Positions 1 through 7,312 of a stretch of 38,227 nucleotides of DNA are shown one piece after another. The position numbers and the translations under genes are program-made. The DNA comes from an uncultured Pirellulaceae bacterium (GTDB taxonomy: Bacteria > Planctomycetota > Planctomycetia > Pirellulales > Pirellulaceae). Under the pieces are notes generated by a model. That model had not been told where the DNA came from. It ran no database searches and was given only the letters and a program-made list of their open reading frames with translations. Position 1 is the first letter of the stretch; every line of letters begins with the position of its first letter. The DNA is taken from positions 1-38,227 of the forward strand of contig CALFUT010000054.1 of the NCBI GenBank assembly GCA_937929805.1, read 5' to 3'.

Positions 1-370
1 GGTTTTGGTTTCAGGGACACGAAAGTCGTTTTCATGGCCCAAACCCTCACGACCTGTTGTTTTATCCCATCTTGCCGCTGTGACCTATAGCGATGTGGGG
101 CGGGAGGAAGAGGCGGCCACATTCGATGCTAGCACGATTGACTTTGAGAAGCCGGAGGTCGGAATTCGGAATGGGCGAATGCGGAGTTGAATAACTTCAC
201 ACTTCACACTGAAAACTGAAAACTGAAAACTGAAAACTGAAAACTGAAAACTGAAAACTGAAAACTGAAAACTGAAAACTGAAAACTGAAAACTGAAAAC
301 TGAAAACTGAAAACTGAAAACTGAAAACTTTTTCCTGTAAACTGTCCTCTTTCAACTTTCTAGGAACTCC
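1..370. other. Gene-poor left edge
   Basis: No gene can be supported here. One frame is open from the window edge to a stop near 190, so the tail of a gene beginning upstream is possible, but its translation resembles no family I recognise and it has no convincing start inside the window. The rest is the heptamer repeat at 208-328 and the short msrB leader. Confidence 0.5.
208..328. repeat. Heptanucleotide tandem repeat, about 17 copies
   Basis: The 7-bp unit ACTGAAA is repeated head to tail without visible interruption for about 121 bp, from the end of an open frame to about 40 bp before the msrB start codon. A perfect array of this length is expected to be unstable in copy number through replication slippage. 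The short open frame read through it on the minus strand (197-490) is only a translation of the repeat and is not called as a gene. Because the array sits in the msrB leader it could affect promoter spacing or transcript stability, but nothing in the sequence proves this. Confidence 0.97.
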
Positions 371-757
371 ATGCCCTACAACAAACTTAACCCAGAAGAA
401 ACTCGTGTCATCCTCCACAAAGGCACCGAAGCGCCGGGGTCGGGCGAGTTGAACAAGCACTACGAACCGGGGACTTATCTTTGTCGCCAATGCAACGCGC
501 CCTTATATGCTTCCTCCAGCAAGTTCAAATCAGGCTGCGGCTGGCCCAGTTTTGATGATGAAATTGAGGGAGCCGTCAAGCGAGTGCCGGACGCGGACGG
601 TCGGCGTGTCGAAATTGTCTGCGCAGCGTGCGATGGTCACCTAGGGCACGTTTTCGAAGGCGAGCGCTTCACCGAAAAGAACACGCGACATTGCGTGAAC
701 TCGGTCTCGATCCAGTTCGTGCCTGAGGGCGAGGAATTACCTAAGCCGCTGAGTTAA
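371..757 (+). CDS. msrB: Peptide-methionine (R)-S-oxide reductase MsrB
   Basis: The enzyme reduces methionine-R-sulfoxide in oxidised proteins back to methionine, normally with thioredoxin as reductant. At 128 aa it is a complete single-domain MsrB without a fused MsrA. Two CxxC pairs (Cys38/Cys41 and Cys84/Cys87) match the structural zinc site. The core motifs GCGWPSF (55-61) and [10 protein letters not shown] (88-97) are present. Cys108 in RHCVNS is the catalytic cysteine and Cys56 is a candidate resolving cysteine. No signal peptide is visible, so it should be cytoplasmic. The ATG at 371 is preceded by AGGAA with about 7 nt spacing, which supports the start. The gene is separated from the convergent aminotransferase by only 17 bp. 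Family assignment is secure. Confidence 0.97.
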   Translation: MPYNKLNPEETRVILHKGTEAPGSGELNKHYEPGTYLCRQCNAPLYASSSKFKSGCGWPSFDDEIEGAVKRVPDADGRRVEIVCAACDGHLGHVFEGERFTEKNTRHCVNSVSIQFVPEGEELPKPLS

Positions 758-774
758 TCGGGAATCGGCGTTCG

Positions 775-1974
775 TCACTTTTCACGATTTTGATACGCCA
801 CTAAGCCTTGCTTTAGGCATTCCATAGCGGCTGCAAGGTCCGTCTGGTTAAGCACGTACGCGATTCGCACTTCGTCTAGGCCGCGATCGCGCGAGGCGTA
901 AAAACCGGCGCCGGGAGCCATCATCACCGTGGCTCCGTCGAAATCGAACTCCTCTAGCAACCACTGGCAAAAGTGTTCGGTGCTTTCAACCGGCAATTTT
1001 ACCATCGCATAAAAAGCGCCGTTGATCTCAGGGCAGAATGCACCGTCAATTTCACTGACGGCTGCCTTGACGAGGTCACGCCGAGCTTTATATTCCGCAA
1101 CGATGCCGTCGTAAAATGACTGCGGCAACTGGTAGACCGCTTCGGCTCCGATTTGACCAAATGCCGGCGGGCAAAGCCGAGCCTGTGCCATCTTCATCGC
1201 AACGTCCAACAACTGCTGATTGCGTGAAATGATGCAACCGATCCTCGCACCGCATGCGGAAAATCGTTTCGAGATCGAATCCACCACGATCACGTGTGAC
1301 TCGGCTCCCGGAATGCCCAAGACCGAGTGATGTTCCGCCCCGTCGTAGACAAATTCGCGATAGACTTCATCGGCGATCAAGTACAGATCGTTTTCAACGG
1401 CCAGTTGAACCAGTTGTTGAAGTGCTTCGCGAGGATAAACGACTCCCGTCGGGTTACCGGGATTGCAGATCATGATCGCTCGTGTCTTTGAGTGAATCTG
1501 ATCTTTGAACGCTTCGATGGAAGGCAACGCGAAGTCGTTCTCGATCGTCGAAGAAACCGTTCGCACTTCGGCACCGCTTGCCACGGCGAATGCGTGGTAG
1601 TTTGCATAGAATGGTTCGGGCACAATAATCTCTTCGCCCGGATTGCAGATTGCTGCGACGATGAACGAGATCGCCTCGGACGCGCCCGTGGTTACCAGAA
1701 TCTGGTCAATGTCCAACGAGTAGCCCAGTCGGTCGTAATAGTTTGCAATTTCATTCCTTAGCCCGGTGGTTCCTGCGGAAGGGCTGTAGGCTAAAACTTT
1801 CACATCCGCTTTTTGGAATGCGTCAAAGAACTCGGGCGGAGTCGGGATGTCAGGCTGGCCAATGTTCAAGTGATACACGTGCTTGCCTGCCGCCTTGGCC
1901 GCGTCGGCATAAGGAGCCAGTTTGCGGATCGGGGAAGAGGGCAAATAGTAAGCGCGGTCGCTGAACTTGAGCAT
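775..1974 (-). CDS. PLP-dependent class I/II aminotransferase
   Basis: This is a fold-type I aminotransferase of the aspartate aminotransferase superfamily that transfers an amino group between an amino acid and a 2-oxo acid using pyridoxal phosphate. At 399 aa it has the usual length. The N-terminal LNIGQPDIPTP motif, NPGNPTG (171-177), ADEVYREFVY (201-210) and SISKRFSACGARIG with the Schiff-base lysine at about residue 236 are all visible. Arg residues near the C terminus (DEVRIAY) fit carboxylate binding. Substrate specificity (aspartate, aromatic or another amino acid) cannot be read from these motifs. The start at 1974 is an ATG without a clear Shine-Dalgarno sequence, and the conserved N terminus begins soon after it. 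It converges on msrB and shows no operon partner. Confidence 0.93.
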   Translation of the reverse strand: MLKFSDRAYYLPSSPIRKLAPYADAAKAAGKHVYHLNIGQPDIPTPPEFFDAFQKADVKVLAYSPSAGTTGLRNEIANYYDRLGYSLDIDQILVTTGASEAISFIVAAICNPGEEIIVPEPFYANYHAFAVASGAEVRTVSSTIENDFALPSIEAFKDQIHSKTRAIMICNPGNPTGVVYPREALQQLVQLAVENDLYLIADEVYREFVYDGAEHHSVLGIPGAESHVIVVDSISKRFSACGARIGCIISRNQQLLDVAMKMAQARLCPPAFGQIGAEAVYQLPQSFYDGIVAEYKARRDLVKAAVSEIDGAFCPEINGAFYAMVKLPVESTEHFCQWLLEEFDFDGATVMMAPGAGFYASRDRGLDEVRIAYVLNQTDLAAAMECLKQGLVAYQNREK

Positions 1975-2311
1975 GGTCGTGTGAAGGTTGTCGGCGGACG
2001 GAGGAGATTGGTGAATCGGTTTTCGCCGTCGGTCGGAGTAACGAGGAAACGGAATGCAGCCGAAGATTATCGGCTCAATTGACCTTGGGGTGAAGCGACC
2101 TTTAGGCGTGCAAGCCAGATTTGGAATATTTTACGTGGTGTATCGGCTTCCGGGTGGATTTCTGACAGGTCTTCTACCAATCGTGGCGGGTTGAAAGGCA
2201 AGCGTTGCTCGTCAGAATGATCGTCACTGACGCGGTCATCGTCGTACCTGCGACGTTCGAGAAGTTCACAAAAGCCAAAACTGCCTAAACCAAATCCGAT
2301 CTGAAACCAAC
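1975..2311. other. Intergenic, divergent promoter region
   Basis: This 337-bp gap lies between the divergently transcribed aminotransferase and GT9 genes and must hold both promoters. I see no clear promoter consensus, repeat or RNA structure. A minus-strand frame of 86 codons (2067-2327) crosses it, but it overlaps the GT9 start and has no recognisable protein character. Confidence 0.4.
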
Positions 2312-3352
2312 ATGCCCAAAGGGTCACCCAGAATTCTAATCACGCGTCTGAGCCACATTGGAGATTGTGTGCTCACGCTTCCCGTTCTGTGCGCGATCCG
2401 GCGGAAATTTCCGGATGCTTATATTGCATGGGCGGTGGAAAAGCCAACCGATCAACTGCTGAAGGGGCACCCAGACCTAAACCGGTTGATCATCATTCCC
2501 AAAAACTGGATGGGCAAGCCGCTTCAATGGGCGTCGATACTCTTTCGGCTTCGCCGGGAGCGATTTGACATCGCGATCGATCCGCAGGGACTCACCAAAA
2601 GTGCGATGTTGGGTTGGTTGAGCGGAGCAAGGAACCGGTTTGGGTTGCAGGGCAAATGGGCACGCGAGCTATCGCCTCGGTTGAACAACAAGCTGGTTGA
2701 GACGCAATCGCCTCACGTGGTCGACCGCTCGCTAGAGCTGCTTTCGGCGGTGGACGTGTCGGATCGTGCGGTCGAGTATCGGTTGCCGCTCGATTCTGCC
2801 AGCCAGCAACGAGTGCGGTCGTTTCTGGATGTTCGTCAGATCGTCCGTCCGTTTGTGGTCGTTAACCCGGGAGCCAGTTGGCCATCCAAACGATGGGACG
2901 TCGATCGTTTTGCAGCGGTTGTTCGTTATTTGGAATCGCAGCATGGGTTACAGTCCGTAGTCACGTGGGCCGGCGATGAAGAACGTGGCATGGCCCAAGG
3001 GATTGTGCATTGCGACGATGAATGCGGATTCGTTGCGCCAAGGACTAGCCTTCGTGAGTATGCGGCATTGTGTGACTACGCATCTTTCTTCATCGGCTGC
3101 GACACGGGGCCGATGCACATTGCGGCGGCGATGGGTACGCCTTGCATTGGGCTGTATGGCACAACCTTGCCGACCGAATCCGGTGCACACGGGCCACAGA
3201 ACATCGCCATCCAAAAGTGGCATCAGGATGGCACCAGTCGAGAACGTCGCAAGGCCGAGAACGTGGCGATGATGGAAATCATGCCGGAAGACGTTTTCGC
3301 GGCTTGCGATCAAATGGTCGCTCGGTTGCGTAGCGGACAGCTTGATCATTGA
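2312..3352 (+). CDS. Glycosyltransferase family 9 (heptosyltransferase-like)
   Basis: This 346-aa protein belongs to the GT9 family, whose best-known members transfer heptose from ADP-heptose onto lipopolysaccharide core (GT-B fold). The N-terminal motif RLSHIGDCVLTLP (12-24) carries the conserved Asp18 at the place of the catalytic aspartate of WaaC. NPGASWPSKRW (185-195) supplies the lysine that contacts nucleotide phosphates, and GCDTGPMHIAAAMGTP (262-277) followed by GLYG is the C-terminal donor-binding signature. It has no signal peptide and should act at the cytoplasmic face of the inner membrane. A DUF4254 gene, often found with GT9 genes in planctomycetes, lies about 1.1 kb away. The last 7 bp overlap the convergent gene at 3346. 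The actual sugar is unknown. Confidence 0.92.
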   Translation: MPKGSPRILITRLSHIGDCVLTLPVLCAIRRKFPDAYIAWAVEKPTDQLLKGHPDLNRLIIIPKNWMGKPLQWASILFRLRRERFDIAIDPQGLTKSAMLGWLSGARNRFGLQGKWARELSPRLNNKLVETQSPHVVDRSLELLSAVDVSDRAVEYRLPLDSASQQRVRSFLDVRQIVRPFVVVNPGASWPSKRWDVDRFAAVVRYLESQHGLQSVVTWAGDEERGMAQGIVHCDDECGFVAPRTSLREYAALCDYASFFIGCDTGPMHIAAAMGTPCIGLYGTTLPTESGAHGPQNIAIQKWHQDGTSRERRKAENVAMMEIMPEDVFAACDQMVARLRSGQLDH

Positions 3353-4410
3353 GCGATTGACAATTCGATGATTGTCGGTAGATGATCTGAGCCACAGGCT
3401 TCACCCGTGTTTCGCTGATGCACGTGAACTTCTTTCGAGACAAGGGCATGGTCGATCGGGATCCAAAAAAGCCATGGCAGCCCAGTGTTCCACGACGCTA
3501 AGTAACCTTGTCCCTGACGACTGTCGCGATAACTGCAACTTTTTGCCAGTTCCTTCAGGAACGGCGACCATGGGGTGCAATTGAAATCTCCGATTAGCAC
3601 CGATGGTTCGTTCACCGACTTTAAGAGATCGGCGATCTCATTCATCTGCTGTGTTCGTAATTGCATTCGCAGCGAGTTAGTTGGCGACATGGTGTGCAAG
3701 CCGGCGATGCGAAGCGATTGGTCTCCAAGTTTTACTGTCGCGGACAATGCCGGCACGTCGGTAATCTTTCGAGTCAATTGCCAGACCTCAGTTTCCTCCA
3801 ACGGAAGTTTGCTGAACAATGCGATGCCGTAACCATGCCAACGTGGTTCGAGCATGCGATGAGGGTAGGTCGAGTACAGAGTCTTTGTCTGATTGTGCCA
3901 TTGGTTGCTGTACTCGATCAGCAAAAGCACATCAGGTGAAACACGTTCAATCTGATCGATCACCTGTTGGAACTGGCGATTGTCACCCCAGACGTTCATC
4001 GACATTATCGTGATTGTCTGCCGACCGGGCTGTGGTTGAGTGGCCGGCAGAAAGATGCTGGCTAGAGTCAGGATCTGTCCGACACCAATCAACAGCAACA
4101 ACCATCCGAACACTTTTCTCCTTAGTGCCAACAAGAAGACTCCGCATATTAGCATCAGGACAGCAAGCTGGGCATTGAAGCTGCTAATCAGTTCGGCCAA
4201 CAGGAATTGACGTGCCGCTAAGCCAAACAGAAACAGTCCAAGAAGGATCAACGCACCGAGCCCGACCAGAACCGTCAACACGGCGTGGATGGTCAGCCGT
4301 GAGTGGATTGATGGTCGAGCGTCTTGTTGCATGAGTGTGTCGTTGTGTCGGCCAATCTCAAAATTGACGTCGTCAAGGAGGGCAGGCTGGTGTCGTCTCC
4401 GAAACCGCAA
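3346..4410 (-). CDS. Membrane-anchored endonuclease/exonuclease/phosphatase family protein
   Basis: The C-terminal two thirds (about 133-354) form an EEP-fold metallohydrolase like DNase I, exonuclease III and inositol or sphingomyelin phosphatases. Visible active-site elements are MSMNVWGDN (Asn139), LLLIEYS (Glu166), AGLHT (His239), VLIGDFNCTPWS (Asp275, Asn277), IDHALVS and the terminal GSDHLP (341-345). Residues about 42-122 hold three predicted membrane segments, so the catalytic domain is probably displayed outside the cytoplasm, which argues for a lipid, sugar-phosphate or extracellular nucleic-acid substrate over DNA repair. The first 26 residues are hydrophilic and a second Met at residue 27 is an alternative start. 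It follows the DUF4254 gene on the same strand after about 100 bp, so they may be cotranscribed. Confidence 0.88.
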   Translation of the reverse strand: MRFRRRHQPALLDDVNFEIGRHNDTLMQQDARPSIHSRLTIHAVLTVLVGLGALILLGLFLFGLAARQFLLAELISSFNAQLAVLMLICGVFLLALRRKVFGWLLLLIGVGQILTLASIFLPATQPQPGRQTITIMSMNVWGDNRQFQQVIDQIERVSPDVLLLIEYSNQWHNQTKTLYSTYPHRMLEPRWHGYGIALFSKLPLEETEVWQLTRKITDVPALSATVKLGDQSLRIAGLHTMSPTNSLRMQLRTQQMNEIADLLKSVNEPSVLIGDFNCTPWSPFLKELAKSCSYRDSRQGQGYLASWNTGLPWLFWIPIDHALVSKEVHVHQRNTGEACGSDHLPTIIELSIAQ

Positions 4411-4508
4411 CGCGTTAGGCAGAAGGTAAGTTGAAACCGGGCGCTAAAGACAAAGAAAGCTCGAACGATTTCCTTAGTTTGACTGTGGGGTGTTTTCTGT
4501 CGCTTGCG

Positions 4509-5126
4509 TTATGCGGCTTTCTTTGCGGAACGACCATCGCGAGCCGCATACAGGTACGGGTTGAGCGTTGGGTCGTTGTACATCTTGTTCTGGCGGTATG
4601 TGCGGTGCCGCTTCTTGCCCGCAAATATATCGTTTAACAATTCTTGAAGCGATTGACTGAGGTCAGCTTGTTGCATCAAGCAGACTGCCAGTTTGTTTTC
4701 TACTTTTTCGCGATGCTGCTGGTCGGCATCGGTCCGCTCAAGCTGCTCTCGCAGATGGTAGATTCGCAGTGCCATAATCGACAGCCGATCGATTGCACTG
4801 CCAGGGGTTTCTGTATTGAGTGGTGTGTCATCTGAAACCACAACCTCTTTTAGCTTGAGCATTGCCGTGATTTCGTCGTCGACTTTTTCGATCCAGTCGT
4901 TTCTCTGCTGATTAAAGCCATCGATCGCCCGTTTGACCTCAGCGATTTGAGCATCCGACACGTCCCGAGATCGCGCGATATCTTCTTGGTGCCACAGCTG
5001 GAAATTGAAACTGTGCTGCTTGCAAATGGTCGCTTCGAGTCCATCAAAATGGTTATCAATCGGATCGTGGTGCCAACGGTCGACGGTGTCGCGTTGCAGT
5101 TTGTTAATTTGCTCGACGTTGATCAT
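4509..5126 (-). CDS. DUF4254 domain protein
   Basis: The 205-aa protein matches the DUF4254 family from memory: an N-terminal helical part with WHHDPIDNHFDGLEATICKQH-like spacing, a LWHQEDIARSRDVSD motif near 45-59, and a long helical central region with SAIDRLSIMALRIYHLREQ (about 109-127). It has no signal peptide or membrane segment and is rich in charged helical sequence. The biochemical role of DUF4254 is not established. Genes of this family often sit beside GT9 glycosyltransferases, as here, so a supporting role in cell-surface glycan assembly is an inference from context only. Codon use and amino-acid composition look like those of the neighbours. The ATG at 5126 lacks a clear Shine-Dalgarno sequence. 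Confidence 0.8.
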   Translation of the reverse strand: MINVEQINKLQRDTVDRWHHDPIDNHFDGLEATICKQHSFNFQLWHQEDIARSRDVSDAQIAEVKRAIDGFNQQRNDWIEKVDDEITAMLKLKEVVVSDDTPLNTETPGSAIDRLSIMALRIYHLREQLERTDADQQHREKVENKLAVCLMQQADLSQSLQELLNDIFAGKKRHRTYRQNKMYNDPTLNPYLYAARDGRSAKKAA

Positions 5127-5586
5127 GATAAAATCCGCAGAAGAGTGTTATTGGTCCTCGCCGGCCCGTAAGAGGCTGTGATTTTTTGTGACAGGCGTTG
5201 CACTAAGTGGTTTGCGCCATTCGTGGTTTGCGCCGTTGGTAGTAGCGGCTTCAATCGCTTGAAAACGACAACCGAAAGCCGAAAGGCTTTACGACGAACC
5301 TTGCTCTCTAAAAAATCACGGCCTCTAAGGGGCGACTGCGGCAGAATTCTAGGCAAAACAATCAGATCGCCACAATAGAAATATTTCCCCGGATATGGCG
5401 CGTCATTCCGTTTTTCGGGTGGTATCAAAAGACGAATTCAGTGCACCAATACACAACAATTTGGTCTTTTGGTGCCCAATTAATGCGAAACGCTTGGGGC
5501 CGATTGATGGTTGATCAAGAGCGTTAACCGCGTATGATCTTCTATCTCTTCTGACCAGTGACTCGCTTCAATATGCTGCCAGTAAC
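5127..5586. other. Intergenic region with a short direct repeat
   Basis: This 460-bp stretch separates the divergent DUF4254 and M28 genes. It contains the 12-bp direct repeat noted at 5207-5234 and AT-rich segments suitable for promoters. A 101-codon minus-strand frame (5123-5428) covers much of it but has no recognisable features and overlaps the DUF4254 start, so it is not called. Confidence 0.4.
5207..5234. repeat. 12-bp direct repeat, two copies
   Basis: GTGGTTTGCGCC occurs at 5207-5218 and again at 5223-5234, a period of 16 bp. It could be a regulator binding site pair or a chance duplication. Confidence 0.5.
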
Positions 5587-6603
5587 ATGACTGCAACCCT
5601 TTTAACGCGTGAATCGATCCGTGGAGTCGCGCGGTCCATGTTTGTTGGCTCCGGAGGAGGTCTGTTCTTGCTGCTGCTAGTTTCGCAGTCTGCCTTTCTG
5701 CCAACGCTGGTCGCTCAGGAGCCGACTCAGTTTCAAGCCGAGCGAGCGTTTGGTTACCTGAAGTCGGTTTGCGAAATTGGACCAAGGATCTCCGGTCAGC
5801 CGGGGATGTTGAAACAGCAGGTATCTTTGAAAAAGCACTTTGAGGACCTTGGTGCGAAGGTTGCGTTGCAGCATTTCAACGTGCAGAACCCGCTTGGGGC
5901 TGGCCGAGTGAATTTGGCCAATCTGATCGTGCGGTGGCATCCTGATCGCAAGAGGAGAATTTTGCTCTGTTGCCACTATGACACGCGACCTTTTCCCGAT
6001 TCCGATCAAACGAATCCGCGTGGTCGATTCATTGGTGCCAACGATGGCGGCAGTGGTGTCGCGCTGCTGGCGGAGCTAGGACACCACGTTGGATCGCTTG
6101 AAGGCGACCACGGTGTTGACTTTGTGTTCTTTGATGGCGAAGAATTCGTTTACGACCGGCGACGTGATCCGATGTTTCTTGGATCGACTTGGTTCGCTCA
6201 GCAGTATGCGGCCAACAAGTTTGATGTACGCTACGAATTTGGAATCTTGGTGGATATGATTGGCGACGCAGATTTGCAAATATATTACGAAGGCAACAGC
6301 CTCGGTTACGCTCGTCGTTTGACCCGTAGCATCTGGGGCGTTGCGAAGGATCTTGGCGTTCGTGAGTTCGTCCCGAAGAAGCGGCACCAAATCAAAGACG
6401 ATCACTTGCCGTTGAACTCGATCGCTCGGATTGAAACGTGTGACATCATCGATTTTGATTTCCCCAATCCGCGGTCGGGAAACATTTACTGGCACACTCA
6501 GCAGGACGTCATTGAAAACTGTTCGGCCGATTCGCTGGAAAAAGTGGGCCGAGTGTTATTGGAGTGGTTGCGACGACTTGGACAGAGTGGAGCCGTAAAA
6601 TGA
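5587..6603 (+). CDS. M28-family, glutaminyl-peptide cyclotransferase-like metalloenzyme
   Basis: The protein (338 aa) has the M28 aminopeptidase/glutaminyl cyclase fold. Glutaminyl cyclases use one zinc ion to convert N-terminal glutamine to pyroglutamate. Visible ligands and catalytic residues in order are CCHYDTRPF (His130, Asp132), GANDGGSGVALL (Asp153), FFDGEEF (Glu185/Glu186), LVDMIGDAD (Asp223) and YWHTQQD (His303). DDHLPLN (271-277) resembles the conserved DDHxPF loop of glutaminyl cyclases and favours that subgroup over a true aminopeptidase. Residues about 24-43 form one hydrophobic segment followed by VAQE, which reads as a signal peptide or anchor, so the enzyme should be periplasmic. 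Its stop codon overlaps the start of the next gene by 4 bp. Substrate specificity remains an inference. Confidence 0.9.
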   Translation: MTATLLTRESIRGVARSMFVGSGGGLFLLLLVSQSAFLPTLVAQEPTQFQAERAFGYLKSVCEIGPRISGQPGMLKQQVSLKKHFEDLGAKVALQHFNVQNPLGAGRVNLANLIVRWHPDRKRRILLCCHYDTRPFPDSDQTNPRGRFIGANDGGSGVALLAELGHHVGSLEGDHGVDFVFFDGEEFVYDRRRDPMFLGSTWFAQQYAANKFDVRYEFGILVDMIGDADLQIYYEGNSLGYARRLTRSIWGVAKDLGVREFVPKKRHQIKDDHLPLNSIARIETCDIIDFDFPNPRSGNIYWHTQQDVIENCSADSLEKVGRVLLEWLRRLGQSGAVK

Positions 6604-7061
6604 TTTCTGAGCCGACACTTCTGATCGCCGCTGCCAATGAGGGAGCACTTTTTTGGGCGCTGGTTTTTGGCGTCGCCTCGTTCATCGGCGGCATCACGCT
6701 GATTTTTGCTCACCGGCGCGGACTTGACCTCGCAACCGCCGAAGCCGAAACAGCCCGGAATCAGCGATTTGAAGTTCGCAAATTTCGACGCCGTTCACTG
6801 GTTGGGTCGCTGATTGCGTCGATGGGAGTGACGATGGCGGGTCTTTATTGGGTGACCGACCCAAAATTGTTCTCGCTGTTCCTGTTGATCATTCTGGGTT
6901 TGCTTGCAGGAATCTTAGTCATCGCGATGATCGATTTTTTCTCGGTTAGTTTGCACACGTTGACCGACACGCGTGCGAGCGACTACAAGACGCTGCTGCA
7001 AAAGTACCAGCAGCGGAAACGAGAAAGCGAGACGCAACCGCTTGGGCCGAGCGAAGATTGA
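6600..7061 (+). CDS. Small integral membrane protein of unknown function
   Basis: This 153-aa protein has three hydrophobic segments (approximately 12-33, 63-82 and 89-112) separated by a basic, charged loop (about 34-62), and a hydrophilic C-terminal tail of about 35 residues. I do not recognise the family. The frame is open further upstream to an ATG at 6564, but the ATG at 6600 overlaps the stop of the M28 gene as ATGA, a common translational-coupling arrangement, so I prefer it. The coupling suggests coordinated expression with the glutaminyl-cyclase-like enzyme, although a functional link is only inferred. Confidence 0.75.
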   Translation: MISEPTLLIAAANEGALFWALVFGVASFIGGITLIFAHRRGLDLATAEAETARNQRFEVRKFRRRSLVGSLIASMGVTMAGLYWVTDPKLFSLFLLIILGLLAGILVIAMIDFFSVSLHTLTDTRASDYKTLLQKYQQRKRESETQPLGPSED

Positions 7062-7090
7062 GACAAGTGGCAGAGTTAAAACCACCGATG

Positions 7091-7271
7091 CCTAGTTGGA
7101 CAGCGTCACTTTAGCCGGATGAAACCGATGTTTGCGAGGGGAAGGCTCCGCCCGCCCCGCTTCAATGTTTGAGCATTTTGCCGCGCACGGCTCGGGCGGA
7201 GCCTCGCCCTCCCTGCGACACGCCACCAAAAAACACCGGTGAAATTGAAAAACTAACGCTGTCCAACTAGG
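7091..7271. repeat. Nested inverted-repeat element, MITE-like
   Basis: The outer arms are a perfect 16-bp inverted repeat, CCTAGTTGGACAGCGT at 7091-7106 and its reverse complement at 7256-7271. Inside, GAGGGGAAGGCTCCGCCCG (7136-7154) pairs with the complementary GC-rich stretch at about 7193-7211 with 17 of 19 positions matching. The roughly 181-bp element has no coding capacity. It occupies the gap between the small membrane protein gene and the convergent metalloprotease gene. The structure fits a non-autonomous miniature transposable element or a large REP-type hairpin, and the transcribed hairpin could also stop transcription from both sides. Confidence 0.75.
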
Positions 7272-7312
7272 GGGCTTGCTGATGCAAGCTGTCCTCTTGG
7301 TTTAGGCAACTT

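Noticed and set aside
5-190. Open frame at the left edge that could be a gene end
   Set aside because: The first codon is a TTG near the edge, the translation resembles no family, and no start or ribosome-binding site can be judged.
208-328. Possible CRISPR array at the heptamer or 11-mer repeats
   Set aside because: Both arrays are head to tail with no spacers, the units are only 7 and 11 bp, and no cas gene is present.
197-490. 97-codon minus-strand frame with a repeating Phe-Gln-Ser-Val pattern
   Set aside because: The repeat pattern is the translation of the heptamer array, and the rest overlaps msrB on the other strand.
2067-2327. 86-codon minus-strand frame upstream of the GT9 gene
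   Set aside because: It overlaps the GT9 start, has no ribosome-binding site and no recognisable domain.
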